Below, piece by piece: positions 22,147 through 34,108 of a stretch of DNA of 64,000 nt. The stretch comes from Paludicola sp. MB14-C6 (lineage in GTDB: Bacteria; Bacillota; Clostridia; Oscillospirales; Ruminococcaceae). The number at the start of each line of letters is the position of its first letter. Positions within the stretch are counted from its first letter, which is position 1. The notes under the pieces are model-generated. The model was not told where the DNA came from and ran no database searches. It worked only from the letters and a program-made list of their open reading frames with translations. The stretch is taken from assembly GCF_030908625.1 (NCBI RefSeq), contig NZ_CP133133.1, positions 310,001-374,000 of the forward strand. Direction: 5' to 3'. Position numbers and translations under genes: made by a program.

Positions 22147-23607
22147 CTATAATGTTGGAACATCATTAAATCCGCCAACTAAATCCTCGTACTTCTTAGA
22201 AACATTAAATAGACTTTGTTCAGAGAATTTAGGACCGATAAACTGCATACCGATTGGCAATCCATTTTTTGCTTTACCGCATGGTATACTAATAGCCGGA
22301 AGACCTGCGATGTTTACTGTTACTGTACAAATATCATTTGCATACATCTTAATAGGATCATTTGATTTTTCACCTATTTTAAATGCGGTATCAGTGCCTG
22401 TTGGTGTTAATAAAACATCACATTGCTCAAAAGTCTCATTAAATTCGTTTAATATTTGTTTTTGTAATAGTTTTGCTCTCTTATAATAAGCGTCATAATA
22501 TCCGGAGCTTAATACAAATGTACCAAGTAAAATTCTTCTCTTAACTTCATCTCCGAAACCTTCGCTACGAGTATTTTCATACATTTCGATTAAATTATTA
22601 TAGTTTTCTGTTCTATAGCCATATTTAACACCATCAAAACGTGCTAAGTTTGATGAAGCCTCAGCTGAAGATATGATATAGTAAGCAGAAAGTGCATAAT
22701 CAGTACTTGGAAGTGAAACAGGAACTAAAACAGCACCATTTTGTTCTAATAATTTTGCCGCTTCCATAACATTTTGTTTTACCTCTTCGCTAACACCTTC
22801 AGCAAAGTATTCTTTTGGTAAACCAATACGAAGTCCTTTAATATTTGTATTTAAGTTTGCAACAAAATTAGGATACTCTCGTTTTGCGCTAGTTGCATCC
22901 ATTTTATCTGCACCACAAATTGCAGAATATATCATAGCTGTATCATTGATACTTCTTGCAAAAGGTCCAATTTGATCCAAAGAGGATGCAAATGCAACCA
23001 AACCATATCGAGACACACTGCCATATGTAGGTTTTAGACCAACAACACCGCAGTATGCTGCAGGAAGACGAATAGATCCACCAGTATCTGAACCCAAAGT
23101 AAGAATTGCTTCACCCGCAGCAACTGCAGCAGCACTTCCTCCAGAAGAACCACCCGGAACATATTCTAAATTATGTGGATTACTTGTCTTTTTGAAATAT
23201 GAATTTTCACAAGAAGATCCCATCGCAAACTCATCCAAATTAAGCTTACCTGTTAATACAACATCATTATCTAGTAAGCGATTATATACAGTTGCATTAT
23301 AAGGTGGAACAAAATTATAAAGTATTTTTGAAGCACAAGTAGTTAAAACATCTTTTGTACAAATATTGTCTTTAATTCCTACTGGAATACCTGCCAATGG
23401 GCTAAGTTTATTCCCTTTTGCAAGTTTTTCGTCTACTGATTTTGCTTGTTCTATAGCAAGTTCATTTGTTACGGTTATATATGCATTTACTTTATTTTCA
23501 ACATTAGTAATTCTATCAATAACAGATTTCGTAATTTCCACACTACTACATTCTTTATTGCGCAACATATTAGATAATTCAGTAGCGGTTAATTTATAAA
23601 GTTCCAT
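22147..23607 (-). CDS. gatA: Asp-tRNA(Asn)/Glu-tRNA(Gln) amidotransferase subunit A
   Basis: Glutamine amidase that supplies ammonia to GatB. The amidase signature GGSSGGSAAAVAAG and the Ser-cisSer-Lys residues (K in GIPVGIKDNIC, S in GSDTGGSIRLPAAYCG) are intact. Length (486 aa) is normal. AAAAGGAG lies before the ATG, and it is separated from gatC by 18 bases. Member of the gatC-gatA-gatB operon. Confidence 0.97.
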   Translation of the reverse strand: MELYKLTATELSNMLRNKECSSVEITKSVIDRITNVENKVNAYITVTNELAIEQAKSVDEKLAKGNKLSPLAGIPVGIKDNICTKDVLTTCASKILYNFVPPYNATVYNRLLDNDVVLTGKLNLDEFAMGSSCENSYFKKTSNPHNLEYVPGGSSGGSAAAVAAGEAILTLGSDTGGSIRLPAAYCGVVGLKPTYGSVSRYGLVAFASSLDQIGPFARSINDTAMIYSAICGADKMDATSAKREYPNFVANLNTNIKGLRIGLPKEYFAEGVSEEVKQNVMEAAKLLEQNGAVLVPVSLPSTDYALSAYYIISSAEASSNLARFDGVKYGYRTENYNNLIEMYENTRSEGFGDEVKRRILLGTFVLSSGYYDAYYKRAKLLQKQILNEFNETFEQCDVLLTPTGTDTAFKIGEKSNDPIKMYANDICTVTVNIAGLPAISIPCGKAKNGLPIGMQFIGPKFSEQSLFNVSKKYEDLVGGFNDVPTL

Positions 23608-23625
23608 TCTAATATAATTCTCCTT

Positions 23626-23895
23626 TTATTCAATTACTTTTGGTACAACTACACAACCCGCTTGTACTTGTGGTGCATTACTTAATATTTCTTCACGTTT
23701 ATATAATTGTTCAGGGACATCTTCCCTACATTTCATTGGATTGGAACAATCAACAAGAGAATCATTACTTGAAATACAAGGTAATTTATCAACCATTTCA
23801 AGTATACTCTGCAATTGAACTTCAAATCGTTTTTCTTCTTCATCTGTTGTGTTTAATCTGCTTAATTTAGCAAGATGTTTAATATCAACCTTCAT
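23626..23895 (-). CDS. gatC: Asp-tRNA(Asn)/Glu-tRNA(Gln) amidotransferase subunit C
   Basis: Small 89-aa stabilising subunit that wraps the GatA-GatB interface. HLAKLSRLNTTDEEEKRFEVQL and the C-terminal REDVPEQLYKREEILSNAP are family hallmarks. GGAGGAAATT precedes the ATG. First of the gat genes, 27 bases after ligA, so the two are probably cotranscribed. Confidence 0.95.
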   Translation of the reverse strand: MKVDIKHLAKLSRLNTTDEEEKRFEVQLQSILEMVDKLPCISSNDSLVDCSNPMKCREDVPEQLYKREEILSNAPQVQAGCVVVPKVIE

Positions 23896-23922
23896 AATTT
23901 CCTCCAGCTTTATATTTATATT

Positions 23923-25899
<1,977 letters not shown>

Positions 25900-25970
25900 T
25901 TATTCACACCAACTTATTTTAAGTTTACTATTTATTATACCACATTTTATTTAATTTCGGTAGTATATCT

Positions 25971-27560
25971 TTAGCATTGTTTATATTTTGAAGCGATTTG
26001 TTGTGCAACCTTTATTCCATCAACAGCTGCACTCATAATTCCGCCAGCATAACCTGCTCCTTCACCACAAGGATATAGCCCTTTCACATTAGTTGACATC
26101 AATTCATCATTTCTTAAAACCCGAATTGGAGAAGATGTTCTTGTTTCAACGCCCGTAAGGATTCCTTGATCGTTAGAAAATCCGGGTAATTTGGTATTGA
26201 AATTTTGTAAACCAATTCTAAGCATTTTTGAAATATTACTTGGAAATAGCTTATCAAAATTACAAGACTCTACACCAAGTGCGTATGTTGGATTTACTTC
26301 TCCCAATTTCAATTTATGTTCTTGATTTATAAACTCCTTAACTGACATAGCTGGAGCTTTATATTTACCTCCACCCATTTGAAACGCTTTTTGCTCTAAT
26401 TTTGCTTGAAAATGCATTCCATCTAAAGGATGAAGACCAAAATCACTTTTATCTACTGAAACTACTAAAGCAGAGTTCGAATTCTTACCATCTCGTGCAT
26501 ATTCGCTCATACCATTTACAACAACGGAGTTTTCACTGGAGCTAGACGGTACAACGTATCCCCCGGGGCACATGCAAAATGTGTATACACATTGATTACC
26601 TATTTTATGTGATAATTGATACTCTCCTACCGGTAAGTTTTTATGTCCTGCTAATTCTCCATACAAGCCACGATTTATTGTTGTTTGAAGCTGTTCAATA
26701 CGCACACCGACAGAAAAGTTTTTACTTTCAATATTAACCCCTTTTTCAAATAACATTTGAAATGTATCCCTTGAACTATGGCCAATTGCTAAAATTACAT
26801 TTTCTGTTTGCATTTCTTGACCATCAACCACTATTGATTTTATACAATTATTTTCAATGCTAATTTCATTTAGCTTTTTATGAAAATAAACTTGTCCACC
26901 ATTTTCTATAATACTGTTCCTCATAGACTTTATAACAGCTCTTAATTTATCGGTTCCAATATGAGGTTTTGATTTTGTTAATATATTTTCCGGAGCGCCA
27001 TGCTTAACAAATTCCTCTAAAACATATTCGCAACGATTATCTGAAATACGAGTTGTTAATTTACCGTCAGAAAAAGTACCTGCTCCACCTTCTCCAAACT
27101 GGACATTGCATTTTTCATCTAATTGTCCCAATGTCCAAAAACGATTTACTGAATTTACACGTGAATCGATATCTCCGCCTTGTTCAAATACAATTGGATT
27201 ATAGCCAAGTTTAGCTAATGTATAAGCAGCAAAAATACCAGCAGGACCAAATCCTATAATGACAATCGGACCTTTCAATTGTTCGATTCCACAACAAAAC
27301 TCTAACTCCAACTTTTCTTTATACATAACAAAAGGGTCTGAGATTGCCTTAACAATCTCAGCCTCTTTTTCAGTTAGCTCTATAACTACTGACGCTACAA
27401 ATGAAAAGTTACCTTTTCTTCTAGCATCTAATGACTTTTTATAGATATGTGCTTTTTTTACAAGTGTTTTCTTAACTTTTAATTTACTGATTGCTTTATT
27501 AATTGCAATTTCTTCAGAATCATTAATATCATAACGTATGTTAGATATAATTATTGACAT
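25971..27560 (-). CDS. FAD-dependent oxidoreductase (NAD(P)/FAD superfamily)
   Basis: Flavoprotein of unknown substrate. The dinucleotide-binding motif GFGPAGIFAAYTLAKLGY occurs near residue 103, after a long N-terminal region. VQFGEGGAGTFSDGKLTTR and a C-terminal GEGAGYAGGIMSAAVDGIK are typical of the family of uncharacterised bacterial FAD dehydrogenases of about 530 aa. CMCPGG gives a Cys-x-Cys near the middle that might be redox active. GGAGGAGC lies upstream. Between cdaR and ligA in the same direction. Confidence 0.88.
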   Translation of the reverse strand: MSIIISNIRYDINDSEEIAINKAISKLKVKKTLVKKAHIYKKSLDARRKGNFSFVASVVIELTEKEAEIVKAISDPFVMYKEKLELEFCCGIEQLKGPIVIIGFGPAGIFAAYTLAKLGYNPIVFEQGGDIDSRVNSVNRFWTLGQLDEKCNVQFGEGGAGTFSDGKLTTRISDNRCEYVLEEFVKHGAPENILTKSKPHIGTDKLRAVIKSMRNSIIENGGQVYFHKKLNEISIENNCIKSIVVDGQEMQTENVILAIGHSSRDTFQMLFEKGVNIESKNFSVGVRIEQLQTTINRGLYGELAGHKNLPVGEYQLSHKIGNQCVYTFCMCPGGYVVPSSSSENSVVVNGMSEYARDGKNSNSALVVSVDKSDFGLHPLDGMHFQAKLEQKAFQMGGGKYKAPAMSVKEFINQEHKLKLGEVNPTYALGVESCNFDKLFPSNISKMLRIGLQNFNTKLPGFSNDQGILTGVETRTSSPIRVLRNDELMSTNVKGLYPCGEGAGYAGGIMSAAVDGIKVAQQIASKYKQC

Positions 27561-27577
27561 TGTGCTCCTCCAAATTT

Positions 27578-28837
27578 TTATTTCTTTGTAGCTGTAACTA
27601 ATACACTATATTCACCTACAGCCCATACATTTTTATTTCCGGTAGCATAAATTTGTACAGGAATACGAGTTGTCCCTGCTGTAACCTTAGATAAATCTAC
27701 ACTTGCAATTAAATCATTAGAAGATATCTTATCAATATCATCTTTGTTTCCTACGATTTTCACATTATTAATTACGCTTGTTTTCAGTTTAATATTATAA
27801 TTTGCCGGTTCATTCTTTGTAATAATATTGGAAACAGAGAAAAATGCACTATTTAAATTTGGATCATCGAATGTTACTGATACATTAGTAATGTTATCTA
27901 CATTTGTAATACCTGCAACTAAAGAAACACTTAAATTTTGTGCGTAACCTATATCAATTTTTCTGAAATCCACTTCGCCATCTAATTTAATCTCACTAAT
28001 TTCATCAACTAAACTTGCAGGTCCTGCTATTTCTAATTCTGGGACTGATAATGTATATTTCAATTTAGTAATATCAAATCCCGGTGGCACGTTAATATAA
28101 TTTATCTTGAGTGGAACAGTCTTTAATTTGAATATAGCGACTGTAATTTCATATTTTTGCTTTTCATAATTTGTATAATTTAATTCAATAGGATTTTTAT
28201 TTTTATCATAGAAGAATAGGTCGCCTTTTAGAGTTACTGTATTATTAACAAATTCATTATGATCGGTACTTACTACTACTGAGTTAATTTTATCAATCTC
28301 AGTACCAGGACCTTTTAAAACTAATGACGTATAATTAGCATATGGTTTTTCTTTTATATAACCATCTTGTGCCTTCACATTTTCAGCTGTAACTTCAATT
28401 GGAAATTCTTTTGTTACTAAAACATCAAATCGTACTTTTTTTACGATAGGAGAAGAAGATATAATTTTAAAATCATTGTCTTTTTCATCTGCTTTTTTAA
28501 TATCAACTTTAATATCATATTCTCCTGGCTTATTTACACTATATAAATTTGGCTTTATAATAAAATCTTCTGGTTTTAAATTACTAATGCGATAACGCTT
28601 ACCTTCAACTTGGACGCTTACTTTTTGCCCATTACCATCAATTATACTTAAATTATTAGCTTGAGGAATAGAGTCAGCTAAATCAATGTTAACAACAATA
28701 TCATTTATCCAATCTTTTTTTGTAGGATCAACATTATAAGCTACAATAAACCATATTATTATTGCAATCGCAACAGACAATAAGCGAACAAAACGATCAC
28801 TTTCAAGTAATTTGGAAAAGCTAAATTCTTTTTTCAT
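27578..28837 (-). CDS. cdaR: YbbR-domain regulator of diadenylate cyclase
   Basis: Membrane-anchored partner that modulates CdaA. One N-terminal membrane helix (FVRLLSVAIAIIIWFIVAYNV) is followed by about four YbbR repeats in the extracytoplasmic part. The start is placed at MKKEFSF, which has GGAGGG upstream. The gene overlaps the end of cdaA by 17 bases. The cdaA-cdaR pair is the standard Firmicutes arrangement; glmM, often next, is absent here. Confidence 0.92.
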   Translation of the reverse strand: MKKEFSFSKLLESDRFVRLLSVAIAIIIWFIVAYNVDPTKKDWINDIVVNIDLADSIPQANNLSIIDGNGQKVSVQVEGKRYRISNLKPEDFIIKPNLYSVNKPGEYDIKVDIKKADEKDNDFKIISSSPIVKKVRFDVLVTKEFPIEVTAENVKAQDGYIKEKPYANYTSLVLKGPGTEIDKINSVVVSTDHNEFVNNTVTLKGDLFFYDKNKNPIELNYTNYEKQKYEITVAIFKLKTVPLKINYINVPPGFDITKLKYTLSVPELEIAGPASLVDEISEIKLDGEVDFRKIDIGYAQNLSVSLVAGITNVDNITNVSVTFDDPNLNSAFFSVSNIITKNEPANYNIKLKTSVINNVKIVGNKDDIDKISSNDLIASVDLSKVTAGTTRIPVQIYATGNKNVWAVGEYSVLVTATKK

Positions 28838-29702
28838 TTTTCTTAACCCTCCAAAACTTCTTACTCTTTTTACTCTCTTCATTTGCATTTGTTGGGATAA
28901 GTTTGTCCATTAAAAATTGAGAAAGAGACTCTTTGGTATAATTCCTTGTAAGCTGGCCATCTAATGTTACAGAAACTGTACCCGTCTCTTCAGATACAAC
29001 AATAGTAATTGCGTCTGAAATTTCGCTAATACCAATTGCAGCTCTGTGACGAGAGCCTAAATGAGAAGCAATTAAGTTTTCTTTTTGTGGTTTTGGAAGA
29101 AAACATGCTGCTGCTAGCAAACGTCCATCCCGAATGATTAACGCTCCATCATGCAATGGAGAATTGACAAAGAACAAGTTGCCTAATAATTCTTCACTTA
29201 CGGTTGCGTTAATAATAACACCAGTATCAATTTGTTCGCCTAACTTTGTCTTTCGTTCTATTACAATCAATGCACCTGTTTTTGAAGCACTTAAATTTGC
29301 AACACCATTACATAAAATTTCTATAACGTGCTTCCATGTCGTTATTTGTTTTTCTGGGTTATCCCCACTAAATACATTTAGATCAGCTACTTTAGTGCGT
29401 CCGACCTTTTCTAAAACACGACGAAGTTCAGGCTGGAACAAGACAATTAGAGCGATTACTCCAATATTGAGCACATTCTTTAATAAAAAGCTCATTGTTT
29501 TCAGTTGAAATACTTTTGCAATAAAATACGAAAAAGCTAGTAAAAGGATACCTTTTACAAGCTGTTCTGCTCTTGTTTCTTTTACTAAGTTAATTGCTTT
29601 ATAAATTAAATAAGCAATTAATGCAATATCAATAAAATCTAAAATGCCAAACGATTTAACAATTCCACCTAAATCGATAAAGAAGTTTTGAAGTTCTATC
29701 AT
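28821..29702 (-). CDS. cdaA: Diadenylate cyclase (c-di-AMP synthase)
   Basis: Makes cyclic di-AMP from two ATP, a second messenger for cell wall and potassium control. Three N-terminal membrane helices come before the DAC domain, with LHDGALIIRDGRLLAA near 185 and GSRHRAAIGISE near 218, the DGA and RHR catalytic motifs. A basic C-terminal tail overlaps cdaR. AGGAAG precedes the ATG. Confidence 0.96.
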   Translation of the reverse strand: MIELQNFFIDLGGIVKSFGILDFIDIALIAYLIYKAINLVKETRAEQLVKGILLLAFSYFIAKVFQLKTMSFLLKNVLNIGVIALIVLFQPELRRVLEKVGRTKVADLNVFSGDNPEKQITTWKHVIEILCNGVANLSASKTGALIVIERKTKLGEQIDTGVIINATVSEELLGNLFFVNSPLHDGALIIRDGRLLAAACFLPKPQKENLIASHLGSRHRAAIGISEISDAITIVVSEETGTVSVTLDGQLTRNYTKESLSQFLMDKLIPTNANEESKKSKKFWRVKKNEKRI

Positions 29703-29769
29703 ATCTTACTTCCTTTACTTGAATTTTCTGTCTCTTTATAGTTTAACAATTTTATCGCTTGAATTCAAG

Positions 29770-30918
29770 TTATATTGTATTTTTTTTGCTAATATCCTGA
29801 ACTATTTTAACAAAACTATCAACACTTGACCATTGAGTAAAATAAGAAGGCGCAAAACGAATTAGCCCAGAGTCGATAGTTTTATAGTTTTTATGTGCCA
29901 AAGGCGAACAGTGTAAACCACCTCTTAATGCAAATCCTTTATCATTTAATAAATCTACAGCAACATCTGATTTTAAATCACCAATATTAAACGAAACTAA
30001 AGGTACAAAACGGTTCATTAAATAATCGTTAATAATTAAATGAATGTTATTATTCATCTTAAAGTTATTATAGACATATTTACATAATTCAAATTCATGT
30101 TTATAAATTTTTTCCATTCCAATATAATTTATAAAATCAATACCGGCCCCTATTGAAAAAATGCCGGGTGTGTTTAATGTTCCTGCTTCTAATCGATCCG
30201 GATAAAAATCAGGAGGATCAAGCTGAGTTGAGGCAGAGCCAGTTCCACCTTCAATAATTGTATTTAATTTAATGCCTTCATTTAATATTAACAGCCCTGT
30301 ACCAGTGACTCCATACAATCCTTTATGTCCAGCTGTACATAAGATATCTATATTCATTTTTTTTATATCAATAGGTATGGTACCAGCGGTTTGAGCAGCA
30401 TCAACAATAAAAGTCAAATGATTTTCTTTACACAGTTTTGCTATTTTTTCAATAGGAAGTATTTTTCCAGACACATTAGAAGCATGCATACATACAATTG
30501 CTTTTGTATTTTCTTTAATCTTACTCTTAAACTCTTGAACAGTCTCATCATCTTCATTGTATACTTTAGCAATATCATAGGTTATTTTATTTTCGCTATA
30601 TAATTTATGAACAGGTTTTAATACAGCATTATGCTCTAAAGAAGAAATTATTACATGATCATCTTGTGCTAGAGTACCTTTAATAGCAAAGTTTAACGCC
30701 ATTGTACAATTACACGTGAAAATAACATTCTCTGCATTTGCATTAAAAAAACGAGCAACCTTATTACGAATATCATATATCTTTTCAGATACTCTCATAG
30801 AATATTCATGCCCGCCTCTTCCGGGATTACCACCATAATTTACAATTGCAGCATTTACACTAGCTACTACGTTTGCAGGCTTAGGATAAGTGGTTGCTGC
30901 ATTATCAAAATATATCAT
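29770..30918 (-). CDS. Cysteine desulfurase family aminotransferase
   Basis: PLP-dependent class V aminotransferase of the NifS/SufS group. IYFDNAATTYPKP at the N terminus, the PLP Lys in TAGHKGLYGVTGTG and the C-terminal catalytic Cys loop RGGLHCSPLAH are visible. Releases sulfur (or selenium) from cysteine as enzyme persulfide. The DUF3343 gene immediately upstream is a likely chalcogen-carrier partner. 382 aa, normal for the EF2568-type subfamily. Confidence 0.92.
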   Translation of the reverse strand: MIYFDNAATTYPKPANVVASVNAAIVNYGGNPGRGGHEYSMRVSEKIYDIRNKVARFFNANAENVIFTCNCTMALNFAIKGTLAQDDHVIISSLEHNAVLKPVHKLYSENKITYDIAKVYNEDDETVQEFKSKIKENTKAIVCMHASNVSGKILPIEKIAKLCKENHLTFIVDAAQTAGTIPIDIKKMNIDILCTAGHKGLYGVTGTGLLILNEGIKLNTIIEGGTGSASTQLDPPDFYPDRLEAGTLNTPGIFSIGAGIDFINYIGMEKIYKHEFELCKYVYNNFKMNNNIHLIINDYLMNRFVPLVSFNIGDLKSDVAVDLLNDKGFALRGGLHCSPLAHKNYKTIDSGLIRFAPSYFTQWSSVDSFVKIVQDISKKNTI

Positions 30919-30939
30919 AATCCACCTCGTTTCATATTA

Positions 30940-31170
30940 TTAGGGTAAGTCTATAACGTCCTTTACTCGAATTCCGTTTAATTCTAATACTTGAACTGCT
31001 CTATATGCGTTTTCGTTAATACGAATACCATATCCACAACCATTTTTTCTTAAATTAGATGGTATGCGCTCAATATATGCTTTTATACCGTTGTTATATA
31101 GAATATCCCGTGCTTTATAGGCGTAGGTTATTGAATTTACCATTATGAGTTGTTTATCCATAACTACCAT
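30940..31170 (-). CDS. DUF3343 protein (putative Se/S carrier-like)
   Basis: 76-aa alpha/beta protein: ITYAYKARDILYNNGIKAYIERIPSN and GCGYGIRINENAYRAVQVLELNGI fit DUF3343. One conserved Cys in GCGYGI could carry sulfur. The start at MVVMDK follows GGAG; a longer frame to 31308 runs through a hairpin and lacks a ribosome site. It is 22 bases upstream of the desulfurase gene, in the same direction. Confidence 0.8.
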   Translation of the reverse strand: MVVMDKQLIMVNSITYAYKARDILYNNGIKAYIERIPSNLRKNGCGYGIRINENAYRAVQVLELNGIRVKDVIDLP

Positions 31171-31255
31171 CTTTTCTCCAGCGATGTATAAAAATCGAAC
31201 TATAAAAAGCACAAAATATTTTCGCTGGGAAATATTTTGTGATATTAATAAAGCA

Positions 31256-31304
31256 ACACCCTTACATCTACATTTACATAGTATGCTTGTAGATATAAGG
31301 GTGT
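31256..31304. terminator. Strong hairpin between ispF and DUF3343 gene
   Basis: The 17-bp arms starting ACACCCTTACATCTACA pair with one G-T wobble around a 15-base loop. The T tract after it is weak, so it may be a terminator for ispF or a processing site. Confidence 0.5.
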
Positions 31305-31316
31305 TCATGCAAATTC

Positions 31317-31787
31317 TTATTCAATTATACAAACGCAATGTGAAGCAATTCCAGCTTTTTCACCGGTAAAACCAAGCCCTTCTTCAGTTGTGGCTTTTAT
31401 ATTGACTTGGTTACTATCAATTTCACATGCATTGGCTATATTTAAAGTCATTTGGTTAATAAAAGGTCTTAATTTTGGCGCTTGCGCAATAATTGTACAA
31501 TCTAAATTAGATATTTTGTAATTCTTTTGCTTTAGTATTTGAATTACGTGTTTTAGGAGTAAAATACTGTCTGCATTTTTATACTGAGAATCAGTATCCG
31601 GAAAATGAAGTCCAATATCGCCTAGTCCTGCAGCTCCCAATAATGCATCCATTATAGAGTGGGTTAAAACATCCGCATCAGAATGTCCAAGCAAGCCAAC
31701 ATCATGTTCAATATTGACTCCTCCAAGAATCAGCTTTCTGTCCTTGACTAATTTATGCACATCATAGCCATGACCAATTCTAGGCAT
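31317..31787 (-). CDS. ispF: 2-C-methyl-D-erythritol 2,4-cyclodiphosphate synthase
   Basis: Non-mevalonate isoprenoid pathway enzyme that cyclises CDP-ME 2-phosphate. The metal-binding GHGYDVH at the N terminus, [33 protein letters not shown] and the C-terminal [18 protein letters not shown] are complete. GGAGTG before the ATG. 156 aa is the normal size. Confidence 0.96.
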   Translation of the reverse strand: MPRIGHGYDVHKLVKDRKLILGGVNIEHDVGLLGHSDADVLTHSIMDALLGAAGLGDIGLHFPDTDSQYKNADSILLLKHVIQILKQKNYKISNLDCTIIAQAPKLRPFINQMTLNIANACEIDSNQVNIKATTEEGLGFTGEKAGIASHCVCIIE

Positions 31788-31811
31788 ATTATGTCACTCC
31801 ATTTCATTAAC

Positions 31812-32594
31812 TTATCCAATAAACATTTGTGTCCAAATTAACTGACCATTTGCATTTTTCACAACTCCAACACCTAGTTGAGTAAAGCTAGCATTTAAAA
31901 TGTTTGCTCTATGACCAGGAGAATTCATCCAACCATCCATTACTTGTTCAGGTGATGTTTGACCTTTGGCAATGTTTTCACCTGCAGTTTGATAGGATAC
32001 TCCGAATTGTTTCATCATATCGAATGGAGAACCGTATGTTGGCGAAGTGTGATCAAAATAATTAAGGTCTGCCATATCTTGAGATTTTTTAGTAGCAACA
32101 GAACTTAATTTTGCATTTAGTGTTAATGGATTCAATCCTGCTTTTGCCCTTTCCTGATTCACAAGATCTAAAACTCTAGTTTGAAATTGTGAAAAATCAC
32201 TAGATGTAATAGGTAGTTTTGGAGGAGGAGGTGGAGCTGGTTTTGAAATTGAATTTGTATTTTGCCTTGTCGCAGTAGTTGAATTCGTATTACTTGGTTT
32301 TGTAGTTGCAGCTTTTTCAACTGCTTGACTACTTGCATTATTCTTAGATGTACTTACCTTTTGTGAACTACTATTTTCATTTGTAGAACTAGCTTTTGTT
32401 ATATCAGAAGATGTTTCTTGATTTTCATTCGATTGTTGTGATATGTCTTTCATTGTTTCTACTGCTGTACTGTTCTTTTCGCTATTTTTCGAAGCAGTAT
32501 TTTTTAGAAAACTAAAATTCATTGTATAAACAACGATTGCCATTATTACAAAGACAAGCACTGAAGTCATTAAAATTACATACTTTTTTTTCAT
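31812..32594 (-). CDS. Secreted CAP/SCP-domain protein
   Basis: An N-terminal signal or anchor (KKKYVILMTSVLVFVIMAIVVY) leads to a long Ser/Thr/Asn-rich linker and a proline patch (KPAPPPPPKLP). The C-terminal CAP domain has FDHTSPTYGSPFDMM, AGENIAKG, MDGWMNSPGHRANIL and LGVGVVKN. It resembles YkwD-type proteins of spore formers; its activity is not known. Start at MKKKYV, preceded by GGAGG. 25 bases upstream of ispF. Confidence 0.88.
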   Translation of the reverse strand: MKKKYVILMTSVLVFVIMAIVVYTMNFSFLKNTASKNSEKNSTAVETMKDISQQSNENQETSSDITKASSTNENSSSQKVSTSKNNASSQAVEKAATTKPSNTNSTTATRQNTNSISKPAPPPPPKLPITSSDFSQFQTRVLDLVNQERAKAGLNPLTLNAKLSSVATKKSQDMADLNYFDHTSPTYGSPFDMMKQFGVSYQTAGENIAKGQTSPEQVMDGWMNSPGHRANILNASFTQLGVGVVKNANGQLIWTQMFIG

Positions 32595-32688
32595 ATGAAC
32601 CTCCATGATTTTGTTTTTGCCACAATCTAATTATAACGTAATTCATGGAAATTAGCCACATCTAAAATTATGCTAAAATTCTTGCCAT

Positions 32689-33330
32689 CTAATTGTTTAT
32701 TTTTTGTTCAATTTGATAAAGATAACCAATCAGTAAACCTCCAATTAAGTTACCAATCGTAACTGCAAGTGCTGCAGGCAGGATAGCCAACTTAAATCCA
32801 AATAGAAGTGAATAAAAAGAATAATAAAAAAAGTTTGCAACAATATGGTCAAATCCTAAAATTACAAAACCTGCAACTAAAATAAAATAAAAAGTTAAAA
32901 CAACAATTTTATTATCCTTATATTTTACTGATGCCAATACACCGTAGCCAACCATCACAGCACAAAATATACCCATTATAATTAAACTTAAAAAGCTATC
33001 TTTCATTTTACTGGTTGCCACTATATCAATTGTGTGCTTTAGCTTATTTGCTAACCTTGTATTGCTTAACAAAAATGCATAAACAAAAGTTCCGATAAAG
33101 TTACCGACATACGCAATCGCAATGTCTATTGCATTATATTCTTTTGTTGCTGTTGACAGTGGTACAACTCTTGTGAATAGATAGTTATAAAAGCTAGACA
33201 CTAAAAAGATTCCTAATGTAAAAAACATAGCACCAATAATATGGTTTTCAATGTATAAATATAACGTTGCTCCAAGTGAAATATAAATTCCTGACATAAT
33301 TCCACTTAAAAAATTTTTTTGAATTGTCAA
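32689..33330 (-). CDS. Formate/nitrite-type (FNT) channel
   Basis: Integral membrane protein with about six helices. The family features are FLSGIMSGIYISLGATLYL at the start, VGNFIGTFVYAFLL, FDHIVANFFYYSF and the terminal GNLIGGLLIGYLY. It likely exports formate or a similar small anion. The start is taken as TTG at 33330, after GAAGGGAAG. Substrate not determinable. Confidence 0.82.
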   Translation of the reverse strand: MTIQKNFLSGIMSGIYISLGATLYLYIENHIIGAMFFTLGIFLVSSFYNYLFTRVVPLSTATKEYNAIDIAIAYVGNFIGTFVYAFLLSNTRLANKLKHTIDIVATSKMKDSFLSLIIMGIFCAVMVGYGVLASVKYKDNKIVVLTFYFILVAGFVILGFDHIVANFFYYSFYSLLFGFKLAILPAALAVTIGNLIGGLLIGYLYQIEQKINN

Positions 33331-33420
33331 AACAATCTTCCCTTCTCTTAATTTGCCAAAGTATATTCTACTATAAAATAATTGTTTCGACAATATATTT
33401 ATGATGATTTTAAAAATAAA

Positions 33421-33446
33421 AAGTATGGAAAATTCATTCCATACTT
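33421..33446 (-). terminator. Terminator of the pit operon
   Basis: AAGTATGGAA and TTCCATACTT form a 10-bp stem, followed on the minus strand by TTTATTTTTAA. It ends the pit-PhoU-like pair. Confidence 0.85.
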
Positions 33447-33463
33447 CAATCCATACGTCAATA

Positions 33464-34081
33464 TTAAGTATTTTTCATAATAATTGATTCAACTACATTT
33501 GCAACATGCTCACAAGAGTCACAACATTTTTCTAGTTTTTCGTAAATTTCTTTCCAAATAATGATTTCAGTTGAATCTGGGTTTTCAATGAATAAATTAC
33601 GAACGGCTTTACAATATAATTTATCAGCATCTTCTTCATAACCATTTACTTTTACAATTAGCTCATGAATGATTGTAGATTTATTGAAATTATAAAATTC
33701 TTCCATGCATACTTTCAATGCTTCACAACATTTTAAAATTACAGATGAAAATTCCAAAGCATCAGCACGTATTGAATGTACATTATACATATAAAGACGA
33801 ATAACTACATCTTCAATAGTATCAGTTACATCATCAATTTCTTGTGATAAAGCAATAATATCTTCTCTTTCAATTGGTGTTATAAACTCACGTACCAGTT
33901 TTTTCATCATTTCATGTTTTTCATCATCAGCAGAATGCTCTACAGCATGCATTTGTTGCATTCTTTCTTCTAAATTATGTGAACCATAATCAGAAAAAAT
34001 TTCATGTAGCAGTTTTGATGCACTGCATGAGTAGTCAACTAATTTGACAAAGGTTTTAAAATAATCGTTTTCACGTTTCAT
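33464..34081 (-). CDS. DUF47/PhoU-like Pit accessory protein
   Basis: 205-aa all-helical protein related to PhoU. The repeated E-x3-D-x2-H type metal-binding helices are seen in HAVEHSADDEKHEMMKKL and ALSQEIDDVTDTIEDVV. It is thought to regulate the Pit transporter. It lies 28 bases after pit in the same operon and before a terminator. Confidence 0.92.
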   Translation of the reverse strand: MKRENDYFKTFVKLVDYSCSASKLLHEIFSDYGSHNLEERMQQMHAVEHSADDEKHEMMKKLVREFITPIEREDIIALSQEIDDVTDTIEDVVIRLYMYNVHSIRADALEFSSVILKCCEALKVCMEEFYNFNKSTIIHELIVKVNGYEEDADKLYCKAVRNLFIENPDSTEIIIWKEIYEKLEKCCDSCEHVANVVESIIMKNT

Positions 34082-34108
34082 GTGTTGTATTATCCTTTCA
34101 GCTTTAAA

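Noticed and set aside
31201..31240. AAATATTTT repeats as a regulator site
   Set aside because: Short AT-rich repeats are expected by chance in such DNA.
31171..31308. 46-residue extension of the DUF3343 protein
   Set aside because: It crosses a 17-bp hairpin, contains an implausible Cys-rich start and has no ribosome site.
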